Below are positions 28,808-35,819 of a DNA stretch of 64,000 nucleotides, one piece after another. The stretch comes from Lachnospira hominis (ex Liu et al. 2021). GTDB lineage: Bacteria; Bacillota; Clostridia; Lachnospirales; Lachnospiraceae. The notes under the pieces are model-generated. The model was given only the letters and a program-made list of their open reading frames with translations. It did no database searches and was not told the DNA's origin. The stretch covers positions 259,180 to 323,179 of the forward strand of contig NZ_JACOPD010000003.1 in assembly GCF_014287955.1 (NCBI RefSeq). The letters run 5' to 3'. The position numbers and the translations under genes were made by a program. Position 1 is the stretch's first letter. Each line of letters opens with the position of its first letter.

Positions 28808-29848
28808 ATGGGTATGAATATAGCAGTAATAGCAGGCGGTACAAGCACTGAAAGAGATGTTTCGCTTTCATCAGGTAAACTTATATGTGCATCACTTAGA
28901 AGAAATGGTCATAATGCCAATATGATTGATGTTTTTCTTGGAAGTGATAAATATGATAATGTACAGGATTTCTTTAATGATAAGAATGATTTAGAGGAGC
29001 TTGCTTCAGAGCTTGGAAAGATGAGCCCGAAGATTAAAGAGATTGAGACTGAAAGAAAAGAAAAATCTGAAGGCTTCTTCGGACCTATGGTTCTTGATGT
29101 ATGTAAGGCTGCGGATATTGTATATATAGGACTTCATGGTTCTAATGGTGAAGATGGTAAAATTCAGGCAGCATTTGATTTATTTGGAATAAAATATACA
29201 GGAACAGACTATCTAAGCAGTGCTATTTCAATGGATAAACATCTTACAAAGAAAATGCTTGCAACTGAAGGGGTACCTGTTCCTAAGGGAATAACATTAA
29301 AAAAAGGCCATAAGCTTGAATATGTACCATTTCCATGTGTTGTAAAGCCATGCTGCGGCGGTTCAAGTGTCGGTGTATCAATTGCAAAAAATGAAGCTGA
29401 ATTCAAAGAAGCAGTGGATTTGGCATTTTCGCTTGAAGATGAAATAATTGTTGAAGAATATGTTAAAGGAAGAGAATTTTCTGTAGCTGTAATTGACGGA
29501 AAAGCACTTCCTGTAATTGAGATAGAGCCATTGAATGGTTTCTATGATTATAAGAATAAATATAGTGCCGGTGCTACAAAGGAGACATGTCCTGCCAAAG
29601 TTGATGAAGAGACTTCACAGAGAATGCAAAGATGGGCAGAAAAGGCATGTGAGGCGGCAGGAATAAAGGCATTTGCGAGAGTAGATGAACTTATGAATGA
29701 AGATGGACAGATATTCTGCCTTGAAATCAACACACTTCCGGGAATGACAGCAACAAGCCTTGTTCCCCAGGAAGCACAGGTAGTTGGAATTTCATATGAT
29801 GAACTTACACAGAAACTTGTTGAGTTGTCATTAGCTAAATATGAATAA
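28808..29848 (+). CDS. ddl: D-alanine--D-alanine ligase
   Basis: ATP-grasp enzyme that makes the D-Ala-D-Ala dipeptide of peptidoglycan. It is 346 aa. Motifs: VIAGGTSTERDVSLSSG at 7-23, GLHGSNGEDGKIQ near 100, VKPCCGGSSVGV near 180, and EINTLPGMTATSLVPQ at about 310-326. The Ser/Tyr active-site pattern and the omega-loop are not resolved by eye, so a D-Ala-D-Ser/Lac variant is not excluded. Two in-frame ATGs, 28808 and 28814, follow AGGAAAGGA. It is followed by murF, which uses its product. Confidence 0.93.
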   Translation: MGMNIAVIAGGTSTERDVSLSSGKLICASLRRNGHNANMIDVFLGSDKYDNVQDFFNDKNDLEELASELGKMSPKIKEIETERKEKSEGFFGPMVLDVCKAADIVYIGLHGSNGEDGKIQAAFDLFGIKYTGTDYLSSAISMDKHLTKKMLATEGVPVPKGITLKKGHKLEYVPFPCVVKPCCGGSSVGVSIAKNEAEFKEAVDLAFSLEDEIIVEEYVKGREFSVAVIDGKALPVIEIEPLNGFYDYKNKYSAGATKETCPAKVDEETSQRMQRWAEKACEAAGIKAFARVDELMNEDGQIFCLEINTLPGMTATSLVPQEAQVVGISYDELTQKLVELSLAKYE

Positions 29849-29870
29849 TTATTAACTGATTGGAGTCAAT

Positions 29871-31259
29871 ATGAAGGGAATGACAATTAGAGCCATGACA
29901 CAGGCTTGTCATGGCATATATCATGGTGATGAAGGTGCAGTTGATATTGAAATATCAGCGATAACAACTGACAGCCGTAAGATTCAGAAAAATGGAATGT
30001 TTATTGCAATATGCGGTGAGAAAAGCGACGGACATGATTATATAGGAAAATGTTTTGATGACGGTGCATTGTGCTGTATTTCAGAGCATGAACTTCCTGG
30101 AGAAAGCAGACCATATATACAGGTTGAATCATCACTTACAGCATTAAAGCAGCTTGCAGCTTATTACAGACAGCAGCTTGATATTAAAGTTGTCGGAATC
30201 ACAGGAAGTGTCGGAAAAACAAGTACAAAAGAAACAATCGCATCTGTTCTTGCACAGAAATATAAAGTGAAGAAAACACAAGGGAATTTTAATAATGAAA
30301 TAGGTCTTCCGCTTACTGTTTTTACGCTTGAGGAAAGTGATGAAATTGCAGTGCTTGAGATGGGAATAAGTGATTTTGGTGAGATGACAAGGCTGACAGC
30401 AATTGCGTGTCCGGATGTATGTGTGATTACAAATATCGGATGGTGCCACCTTGAAAATCTTAAAACAAGAGACGGAATTCTTAAAGCCAAGACTGAAATA
30501 TTTAAGTCTATGAATCCTGATGGAACAGTTATTCTTAATGGTGATGATGATAAGCTTATTACAATTAAGGATGTTTATGATAAAAAGCCTGTATTTTTCG
30601 GAATTGAAAATAAATGTGGAATATATGCAGGAAATATTGTAAATAATGGTCTGGAAGGCATGACAGCACGTATATGCAATGTTAATACAGCAGATAATAT
30701 AAGAAATTTCAATGTGCATATTCCGGTTGCAGGAATTCATATGGTATATAATTCAATGGCAGCTGCGGCAGTCGGTGCTGTATTCGGACTTACATCAAAA
30801 GAGATTGCGGACGGAATTGCCAATATGGAGACTCTTGCCGGCAGAAATCATATTATAAGGACTGACAGTCTTCTTATTCTGGATGATTGTTATAATGCGA
30901 ATCCTGTTTCAATGAAATCATCAATAGATGTGCTTGCATCGTCTAAAGGCCGCAAAGTAGCAATTCTTGGTGACATGTTTGAACTTGGAGAAAATGAAAA
31001 ACAGCTTCATTATGGAGTTGGAGAATATTTTAAAGATAAAAATATAGACGTGCTTATTACAGTTGGTGAGCTTTCTAAAAATATTGCAGCAGGCGTAAGA
31101 ACTGTTTCTGTCTGTGATGTTCATTCGTATGATACGAAAGATGAGCTTGAAAAAGATTTTTCAAAATTATTAAAAAAAGGTGACAATATATTGGTCAAAG
31201 CATCACATGGAATGCAGTTTACTAAAATTGTTGACTTCCTTGAAAAGCTTGAATTGTAG
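29871..31259 (+). CDS. murF: UDP-N-acetylmuramoyl-tripeptide--D-alanyl-D-alanine ligase
   Basis: Adds D-Ala-D-Ala to UDP-MurNAc-tripeptide, completing the cytoplasmic pentapeptide precursor. 462 aa. N-terminal domain has ITTDSRKIQKNGMFIA. The ATP loop GITGSVGKTSTKE is at about 109-121, and GNFNNEIGLPLT and LDDCYNANPVSM (about 341) are MurF signatures. It follows ddl at 22 nt with TTGGAG as RBS, giving a ddl-murF operon. Confidence 0.95.
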   Translation: MKGMTIRAMTQACHGIYHGDEGAVDIEISAITTDSRKIQKNGMFIAICGEKSDGHDYIGKCFDDGALCCISEHELPGESRPYIQVESSLTALKQLAAYYRQQLDIKVVGITGSVGKTSTKETIASVLAQKYKVKKTQGNFNNEIGLPLTVFTLEESDEIAVLEMGISDFGEMTRLTAIACPDVCVITNIGWCHLENLKTRDGILKAKTEIFKSMNPDGTVILNGDDDKLITIKDVYDKKPVFFGIENKCGIYAGNIVNNGLEGMTARICNVNTADNIRNFNVHIPVAGIHMVYNSMAAAAVGAVFGLTSKEIADGIANMETLAGRNHIIRTDSLLILDDCYNANPVSMKSSIDVLASSKGRKVAILGDMFELGENEKQLHYGVGEYFKDKNIDVLITVGELSKNIAAGVRTVSVCDVHSYDTKDELEKDFSKLLKKGDNILVKASHGMQFTKIVDFLEKLEL

Positions 31260-31318
31260 AGAAGAAGAGTTTTTATTTACTTCAGAGAACACATTTTACT
31301 TAAAAAGGAGAAATCTGT

Positions 31319-31651
31319 ATGAAAAAAATTTCGTTGACGATATTGGCACTTGTAGCAGTGATTATGCTTGCATCATGTGGCAAAGCAAAGAAAGTTTCCA
31401 TAGCTGGAAGCTGGGGTGCTGACAGTGGAAGTGAGACAGTATATCTTTTTAATGAAGACGGAACTGGTAAAATTTCAATTGGAACAACAGTTTCAAAGTC
31501 GTTCACATATGAAACGAACGACAACACATTAAAGATTGTAACTGAAATACTTGGACAGAAGGATGAACAGGAATATACATATAGTATAGACGGTGATGTC
31601 CTTACTATGACGAGAAATAATGAATCGGTAACATATACAAAACAGAAATAA
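31319..31651 (+). CDS. Small lipoprotein with lipocalin-like (DUF5640-type) domain
   Basis: A 110-aa protein with a signal peptide and lipobox LASC (Cys near residue 20). The remainder is a short beta-rich repeat pattern: GSWGADSGSETVYLFNEDGTGKI, TYETNDNTLKIVT, YTYSIDGDVLTMTR. This resembles the DUF5640/lipocalin-like domains in Clostridia lipoproteins. Function unknown. RBS AAAAGGAG; a terminator follows. Confidence 0.75.
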   Translation: MKKISLTILALVAVIMLASCGKAKKVSIAGSWGADSGSETVYLFNEDGTGKISIGTTVSKSFTYETNDNTLKIVTEILGQKDEQEYTYSIDGDVLTMTRNNESVTYTKQK

Positions 31652-31662
31652 AGATTATTAAT

Positions 31663-31698
31663 CCCCCATCGGCTGATAAGAGGCTGATGGGGGTTTTT
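31663..31698 (+). terminator. Terminator after the murF/lipoprotein unit
   Basis: CCCCCATCGGC (31663-31673) pairs with GCTGATGGGGG (31683-31693) with one G-U pair; TTTTT follows. Confidence 0.9.
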
Positions 31699-31705
31699 AA
31701 AAAAT

Positions 31706-31879
31706 ATGTCAGAGATTACATATGTAATTTCAGAAGTTATGAAGTGTGATTTTTCTTTTGCAGAAATAAAGACACTTCCGGGAAAAATTAAATACGGAAA
31801 ACAATATGAGGAATATCATATTGATTTTGAAAAGTTAAGACAGATGGTTATGGATACATTTTATGAAAAAATAAAATAA
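31706..31879 (+). CDS. Small ORF, 57 aa, unrecognised (possible remnant)
   Basis: An ATG directly behind the terminator opens a 57-codon frame (starts MSEITYVISEVMKCDFSF, ends FYEKIK). The amino-acid mix is protein-like, but no ribosome binding site or promoter precedes it. It may be the tail of a decayed gene or a non-coding frame. The rest of the 31652-31975 gap holds the terminator and the promoter of the next cluster. Confidence 0.3.
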   Translation: MSEITYVISEVMKCDFSFAEIKTLPGKIKYGKQYEEYHIDFEKLRQMVMDTFYEKIK

Positions 31880-31902
31880 TATATAAAAAATATAAAAAAC
31901 AC

Positions 31903-31931
31903 TTTACAAATAAAATATAATATGCTACTAT
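31903..31931 (+). promoter_or_regulatory. Promoter of the Tad-like cluster
   Basis: TTTACA (31903-31908) and TACTAT (31926-31931) with exact 17-nt spacing, and TGC immediately before the -10, which makes an extended -10 (TGnTACTAT). It lies about 40 nt before the first small gene. Confidence 0.65.
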
Positions 31932-31975
31932 ACTAAATGTAAATAAAAGCTTTTGATTTAAAGGAGGAAAATAAT

Positions 31976-32155
31976 ATGAATGATATTATTGAACATTATG
32001 GTAAAGTAGTTGTGGCACTTGCAGGCGTTCTTGCCGCTGTCCTTTTAACTGTTGCGGTTGTTGGCATAGTTAATACGAAGACAACGACAGCGGTCGAAAA
32101 CATTTCTTATGAAAAGCAGATAACAGATGCTATAGAGGGGGCTGGGAATGATTGA
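31976..32155 (+). CDS. Pilin-like small membrane protein 1 (59 aa)
   Basis: Fifty-nine codons from an ATG behind a near-consensus AAAGGAGG. The protein starts MNDIIEHYGK, then a hydrophobic helix at 11-33 (VVVALAGVLAAVLL...), and ends in a short polar tail. The IEHYG-hydrophobic arrangement resembles mature Flp/type IV pilins, in which a Glu at position 5 precedes the helix, but there is no leader peptide before it. It overlaps the ATPase start by 4 bases (TTGA), so the two are translationally coupled. The function as pilin is inferred from context. Confidence 0.75.
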   Translation: MNDIIEHYGKVVVALAGVLAAVLLTVAVVGIVNTKTTTAVENISYEKQITDAIEGAGND

Positions 32156-33177
32156 GAGATTCGCATGTAGAAGAATTTATTGCAAGTCACAGAAGTGAAT
32201 TGTTTAGCGAGCTCAAGGAAGAGATTGCTGATGACAGAATAACAGATATAGAATGGGATGGATATAATCTATGGATTACACATCTTGATAATGGAAGTTA
32301 TTTATCCAAGAAGAAGCTTACAGCTGCTTTTGTTGATAATTTATCTATTCGTCTTGCCAACATTATGATGGTTTCTTTTAACAGGTCAGTACCTGTTCTT
32401 GAAGCAAATACTGAAGATTTAAGAATTTCTATCTGGCATGAGTCCAGATGCGGAAAGAAAAGTATTGCAATTAGAAAAATTCCAATATACATAAGATTTA
32501 ACCACAAATCGCTTCTTGACAGCGGTTATGCACCAGAGACATTAATAAACCTGCTTGAAAACTGTACAAAAGCACATATGAATTGTGTTATAGGCGGTCA
32601 GCCACATGCAGGAAAAACAGAATTGTTAAAATATATGTCAACTTTTATATCTTCATATGAAAAGGTAGGCGTATATGAAGATAACCAGGAGATACATTAC
32701 AGAATGATAAATCCCGGGAAAAAATGTGTAGAGTTTTTTGTTGATGACAGGTTTACCTATTCACAGATTATAAAGGCAGGATTAAGACACAACATTGACT
32801 GGATGCTTTTATCAGAATCAAGAGGAACAGAGGTTCTTGATTTGCTTAATTCACTGTCAACAGGTGCAAGCTGCATGACGACTATGCATCTTGACAATGT
32901 ACGTGGACTGCCGGACCGAATGTATAACATGCTTGGAGAGAGCAGTGTAACCGACAGGTTTATTAATAGTATATATAAGTATATTGATGTAGGCGTTCTT
33001 GTTACATGTGATAAGAATGAAAGAAGAAAAATACAGGAGCTTGCTTTCTTTGACAGAGAGGATGGAATTAACAAATGTACTGTTATATATGAAAATTGTG
33101 AGTTTACATCCAATGATATTCCTAAGGAAATAATGAAAAGATTTAAAAATTATGGAATTGACAATCCATATGCGTAA
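32152..33177 (+). CDS. CpaF/TadA-like secretion ATPase
   Basis: A 341-aa type II/IV secretion ATPase of the CpaF/TadA class that would power assembly of pilin-like subunits. Walker A is GGQPHAGKT at about 148-156. The Walker B region is IDWMLLSESRGTE (usual PDxIxVGExRG), and the His box ASCMTTMHLDN stands for GSLTTIHANS. The chain is shorter than most TadA proteins (no long N-terminal domain). It starts with TTG overlapping the stop of the small pilin-like gene. GAGGGGG upstream is the likely RBS. Divergence from the family motifs is clear but all key residues are present. Confidence 0.83.
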   Translation: MRDSHVEEFIASHRSELFSELKEEIADDRITDIEWDGYNLWITHLDNGSYLSKKKLTAAFVDNLSIRLANIMMVSFNRSVPVLEANTEDLRISIWHESRCGKKSIAIRKIPIYIRFNHKSLLDSGYAPETLINLLENCTKAHMNCVIGGQPHAGKTELLKYMSTFISSYEKVGVYEDNQEIHYRMINPGKKCVEFFVDDRFTYSQIIKAGLRHNIDWMLLSESRGTEVLDLLNSLSTGASCMTTMHLDNVRGLPDRMYNMLGESSVTDRFINSIYKYIDVGVLVTCDKNERRKIQELAFFDREDGINKCTVIYENCEFTSNDIPKEIMKRFKNYGIDNPYA

Positions 33178-33219
33178 GCACATGAAAATAACAATACAAT
33201 AAAGGAAATGGGGTATGTT

Positions 33220-34695
33220 ATGCAGTATGGAATAAAAAAAGCTTATAAAAATATTGGAAATATTAAGAATATGGCATATGAGAGTAAAACATCATATTCA
33301 TTCTGGAAAATAACAGGAATTGCAGCTGCGGCATTTTTTGTATTAGGCTGTATATGTGTTTTTTATAAGATGAATATAATATGCTTTGCAATTTCTGAAA
33401 TTGCAGTGATTATATTTATGCCTGCAATTATATTTTATTATTATTTGCAAAAGCAGGAAGATAAAAGATTTAATGATGTGGATGTTTATATACATCAGAT
33501 GGCATATTCATTTCAAAGAAATCCAAAAGTGAATGTGGCTTTAGAAGATACATCACAGATACTTACGGGAAAGGCAAAAAAGACTGTGATAAAGTCAATA
33601 AAGAGGCTTGAAACGGAAACATCATCAGAAGTATATAATTATGCATTAAAAATTATAGAAGATGAGTATAACTGCCCCAAAATAAAAACATTACATAAGC
33701 TTATAGTTGATATTGAGCAAAGAGGCGGAAAATATTATCGTTCACTTGAAATTCTTCTGGATGATTTTAACTGCTGGGTTAAAAGAGTTTACAAATATCA
33801 GGATGACATAAAACAGATAAAAAGAAATTCATTTATTGGAATTATATTAAGTTTTGTACTCGCTTCTGTATCAGTGATAATAAGCCGTATTCTTGAAGGT
33901 ACAGCAGGAATAGATATAAGTATAACTAATACTTTATTATATCAGGTTGTTTCACTTATATTTATATTATTAAATATAATCTATTTTGTGTTTGTAAATG
34001 TATCATATGGGAGAGAATGGCTTAATACGGACAGAACGGAGAAGAAAATATTAAAAGATATGAGAATTATATCTGATTCTGATAACAAAAGCATAAAAAT
34101 ATTTTCATTTATTACGTTTGGAATAATGTTAGCAGCAGCGTTTGTTTTTCTGTTTGCTAAAAATGTTCCGACGGCAGTAATAGTTGGGCTGGCAGGAATT
34201 TATATGCTTTTTGTGCCGGTGATTAACCGTAAGAAGGCTTTAGCAAGAATCCAGAATGATGTCTATATATCATTTTCAGAGTGGTTGAGGGATATTGTGA
34301 TTCATCTGCAGGACGAGCCTCTTCAGGCAGCGGTAAGGGAAACATATAAGGATTGTCCTGTTGTGATGAAAGAATCTCTGGGAAGATTTATATATGAACT
34401 GGAAGAAACGCCATCATCAGTAAAACCATACTATGAATTTATGAGTGAATTTGGAATACTTGATATATCATCAACAGTGCGAATGCTTTATTCAGTGTCC
34501 GAGCTTGATGTTGACGAGGCAGATGAGATGATGAATACAATTATAAAAAGAAATTATGAAATAGTAGACAAATATGAAGAAAATAAAAATCAGAATAATT
34601 TAAGTGCATTAAGGTTTGCGGAATATATACCAATGATATTTGTTTCATTAAAAATAGCAGCTGATATGCTTATGGTTATTACTGGATATTTATAA
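33220..34695 (+). CDS. TadB/TadC-like platform membrane protein (apparent fusion)
   Basis: A 491-aa inner-membrane protein with about seven hydrophobic segments in two sets: two TMs, a cytoplasmic helical domain of about 130 residues and two TMs (about 20-255), then two TMs, a second cytoplasmic domain and one TM near the end (about 285-488). Each half looks like one T2SF/TadB-type unit, so one protein may do the job of separate TadB and TadC. ATG 33220 is preferred over 33208 because AAAGGA would abut the latter. It lies directly behind the ATPase gene. Confidence 0.7.
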   Translation: MQYGIKKAYKNIGNIKNMAYESKTSYSFWKITGIAAAAFFVLGCICVFYKMNIICFAISEIAVIIFMPAIIFYYYLQKQEDKRFNDVDVYIHQMAYSFQRNPKVNVALEDTSQILTGKAKKTVIKSIKRLETETSSEVYNYALKIIEDEYNCPKIKTLHKLIVDIEQRGGKYYRSLEILLDDFNCWVKRVYKYQDDIKQIKRNSFIGIILSFVLASVSVIISRILEGTAGIDISITNTLLYQVVSLIFILLNIIYFVFVNVSYGREWLNTDRTEKKILKDMRIISDSDNKSIKIFSFITFGIMLAAAFVFLFAKNVPTAVIVGLAGIYMLFVPVINRKKALARIQNDVYISFSEWLRDIVIHLQDEPLQAAVRETYKDCPVVMKESLGRFIYELEETPSSVKPYYEFMSEFGILDISSTVRMLYSVSELDVDEADEMMNTIIKRNYEIVDKYEENKNQNNLSALRFAEYIPMIFVSLKIAADMLMVITGYL

Positions 34696-34745
34696 AAAAG
34701 GAGTGTCAGAGGTGACACTACCGAAGAAACGCAGGGAGCAGGTAT

Positions 34746-34850
34746 ATGGATGGATTGATAGAAGAGTATGGTAATATTTTAATTTCGTTATTATTTTCGG
34801 GGATTATTATAGGAGTATTTTTAAAAATTCTTATTAAAGTAATGATTTAG
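34746..34850 (+). CDS. Pilin-like small membrane protein 2 (34 aa)
   Basis: Only 34 residues: MDGLIEEYGN followed by a hydrophobic stretch to the end (ILISLLFSGIIIGVFLKILI). RBS GGAGCAGG lies a few bases before the ATG. The start shares the pattern M-x-[DNG]-[IL]-I-E-x-Y with its neighbours. It is too short for standard gene finding. Coding status rests on the RBS, the motif and its place between tightly packed cluster genes. Confidence 0.6.
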   Translation: MDGLIEEYGNILISLLFSGIIIGVFLKILIKVMI

Positions 34851-34859
34851 GGAGTGTTT

Positions 34860-35000
34860 ATGAAAGATATTATAGAAGTATATTCAGATGCAATAATATC
34901 TGTAATATGTGCTGTAGCAGTTATTACACTGTTTGTAAATATAATGACAGAATACAAGGATATTATCCTGGCGTTTTTAAATCAGATTATATACAGATAG
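34860..35000 (+). CDS. Pilin-like small membrane protein 3 (46 aa)
   Basis: Forty-six residues: MKDIIEVYSD, hydrophobic helix at about 11-29 (AIISVICAVAVITLFVNIM), then a short second amphipathic stretch. GGGAG overlaps the stop of the preceding small gene and serves as RBS, 9 nt between the two genes. It has the same N-terminal pattern as the other small proteins of the cluster. Confidence 0.65.
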   Translation: MKDIIEVYSDAIISVICAVAVITLFVNIMTEYKDIILAFLNQIIYR

Positions 35001-35036
35001 TTATTGACATTAGTATGTAATATCAGAGGAGAGAAT

Positions 35037-35399
35037 ATGAAAAACATTATAGAAACATCATGTTATCTGCTGATTATGACAATTATATGTTATATATCAT
35101 TAGAATTTATAATAATGAATACTGAGATTGCAGATGTGGGAAAGATGCAGCAATATGTTTCACATTATATAGAGATATATGGAAAGACACAGAAAAATAA
35201 TGATGAACTTGATTCTGCAGTTTTTGATACCATATATAATGCTGCGAAAGACAGGGGAATGTCGGTGACATGCCAATATGAAACACAGACAGAAAATTAT
35301 AAGTATTACAGAGTAAGCGTATCAAAAAATATAGGTATAAAACTTATGTCATTAAACAGGTTATATACATCAGAATGTCTTGTAAAATGTAAAGCTTAG
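35037..35399 (+). CDS. Pseudopilin-like protein (120 aa)
   Basis: A 120-aa single-pass protein: MKNIIETSCY, hydrophobic helix at about 9-27, then a 90-residue outside domain with two cysteines near the end (ECLVKCKA) and one in SVTCQYET. It shares the MxxIIE start of the three small proteins, so it may be a minor pilin with a globular head. Start 35037 follows AGGAGAG; the longer frame from 35004 lacks an RBS. Assignment is structural inference. Confidence 0.68.
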   Translation: MKNIIETSCYLLIMTIICYISLEFIIMNTEIADVGKMQQYVSHYIEIYGKTQKNNDELDSAVFDTIYNAAKDRGMSVTCQYETQTENYKYYRVSVSKNIGIKLMSLNRLYTSECLVKCKA

Positions 35400-35412
35400 A
35401 AAGGAAATTTGT

Positions 35413-35805
35413 ATGAGGGTTATAATTGGGGGAAGTTCGCTTGCAGTTTTATTGGCACTTATTATTGTTATACATACGTCCGTTATAAATAAATCTGTAA
35501 GAGAGGATGAGATTAATCGTGGATTGGAAAATGCTACAGATTATGCAATAGATGTATGTTCATCTTATTATAGATATATTCAGGCCGATGATAATGATGA
35601 TACATATATTACACAGCTGATGGAATTTTTTTGCATGACATTGAATAGTGCAGTTAAAACAGAAGGTGATATAACAGTGTCATTGGCAGAAGCAGACGTG
35701 GATGATGGACGTTTCGATTTTCTTGTAAAGCAGGAATATACATATTCATTTGGACAAAAGAAAGGAATATGTGTATGTCAGAGAGCAGTTTTATTAAAAA
35801 AATAA
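35413..35805 (+). CDS. Single-pass membrane protein of the Tad-like cluster (130 aa)
   Basis: A 130-aa protein with an N-terminal hydrophobic segment (3-23, IIGGSSLAVLLALIIVIHTS) and a 105-residue outer domain. It lacks the IIE motif of its neighbours. The pattern resembles TadE-like minor pseudopilins, but the family was not recognised. RBS GAAAGGAAA; 13 nt after the previous gene. Confidence 0.65.
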   Translation: MRVIIGGSSLAVLLALIIVIHTSVINKSVREDEINRGLENATDYAIDVCSSYYRYIQADDNDDTYITQLMEFFCMTLNSAVKTEGDITVSLAEADVDDGRFDFLVKQEYTYSFGQKKGICVCQRAVLLKK

Positions 35806-35819
35806 TGGGGTGATGTTTA

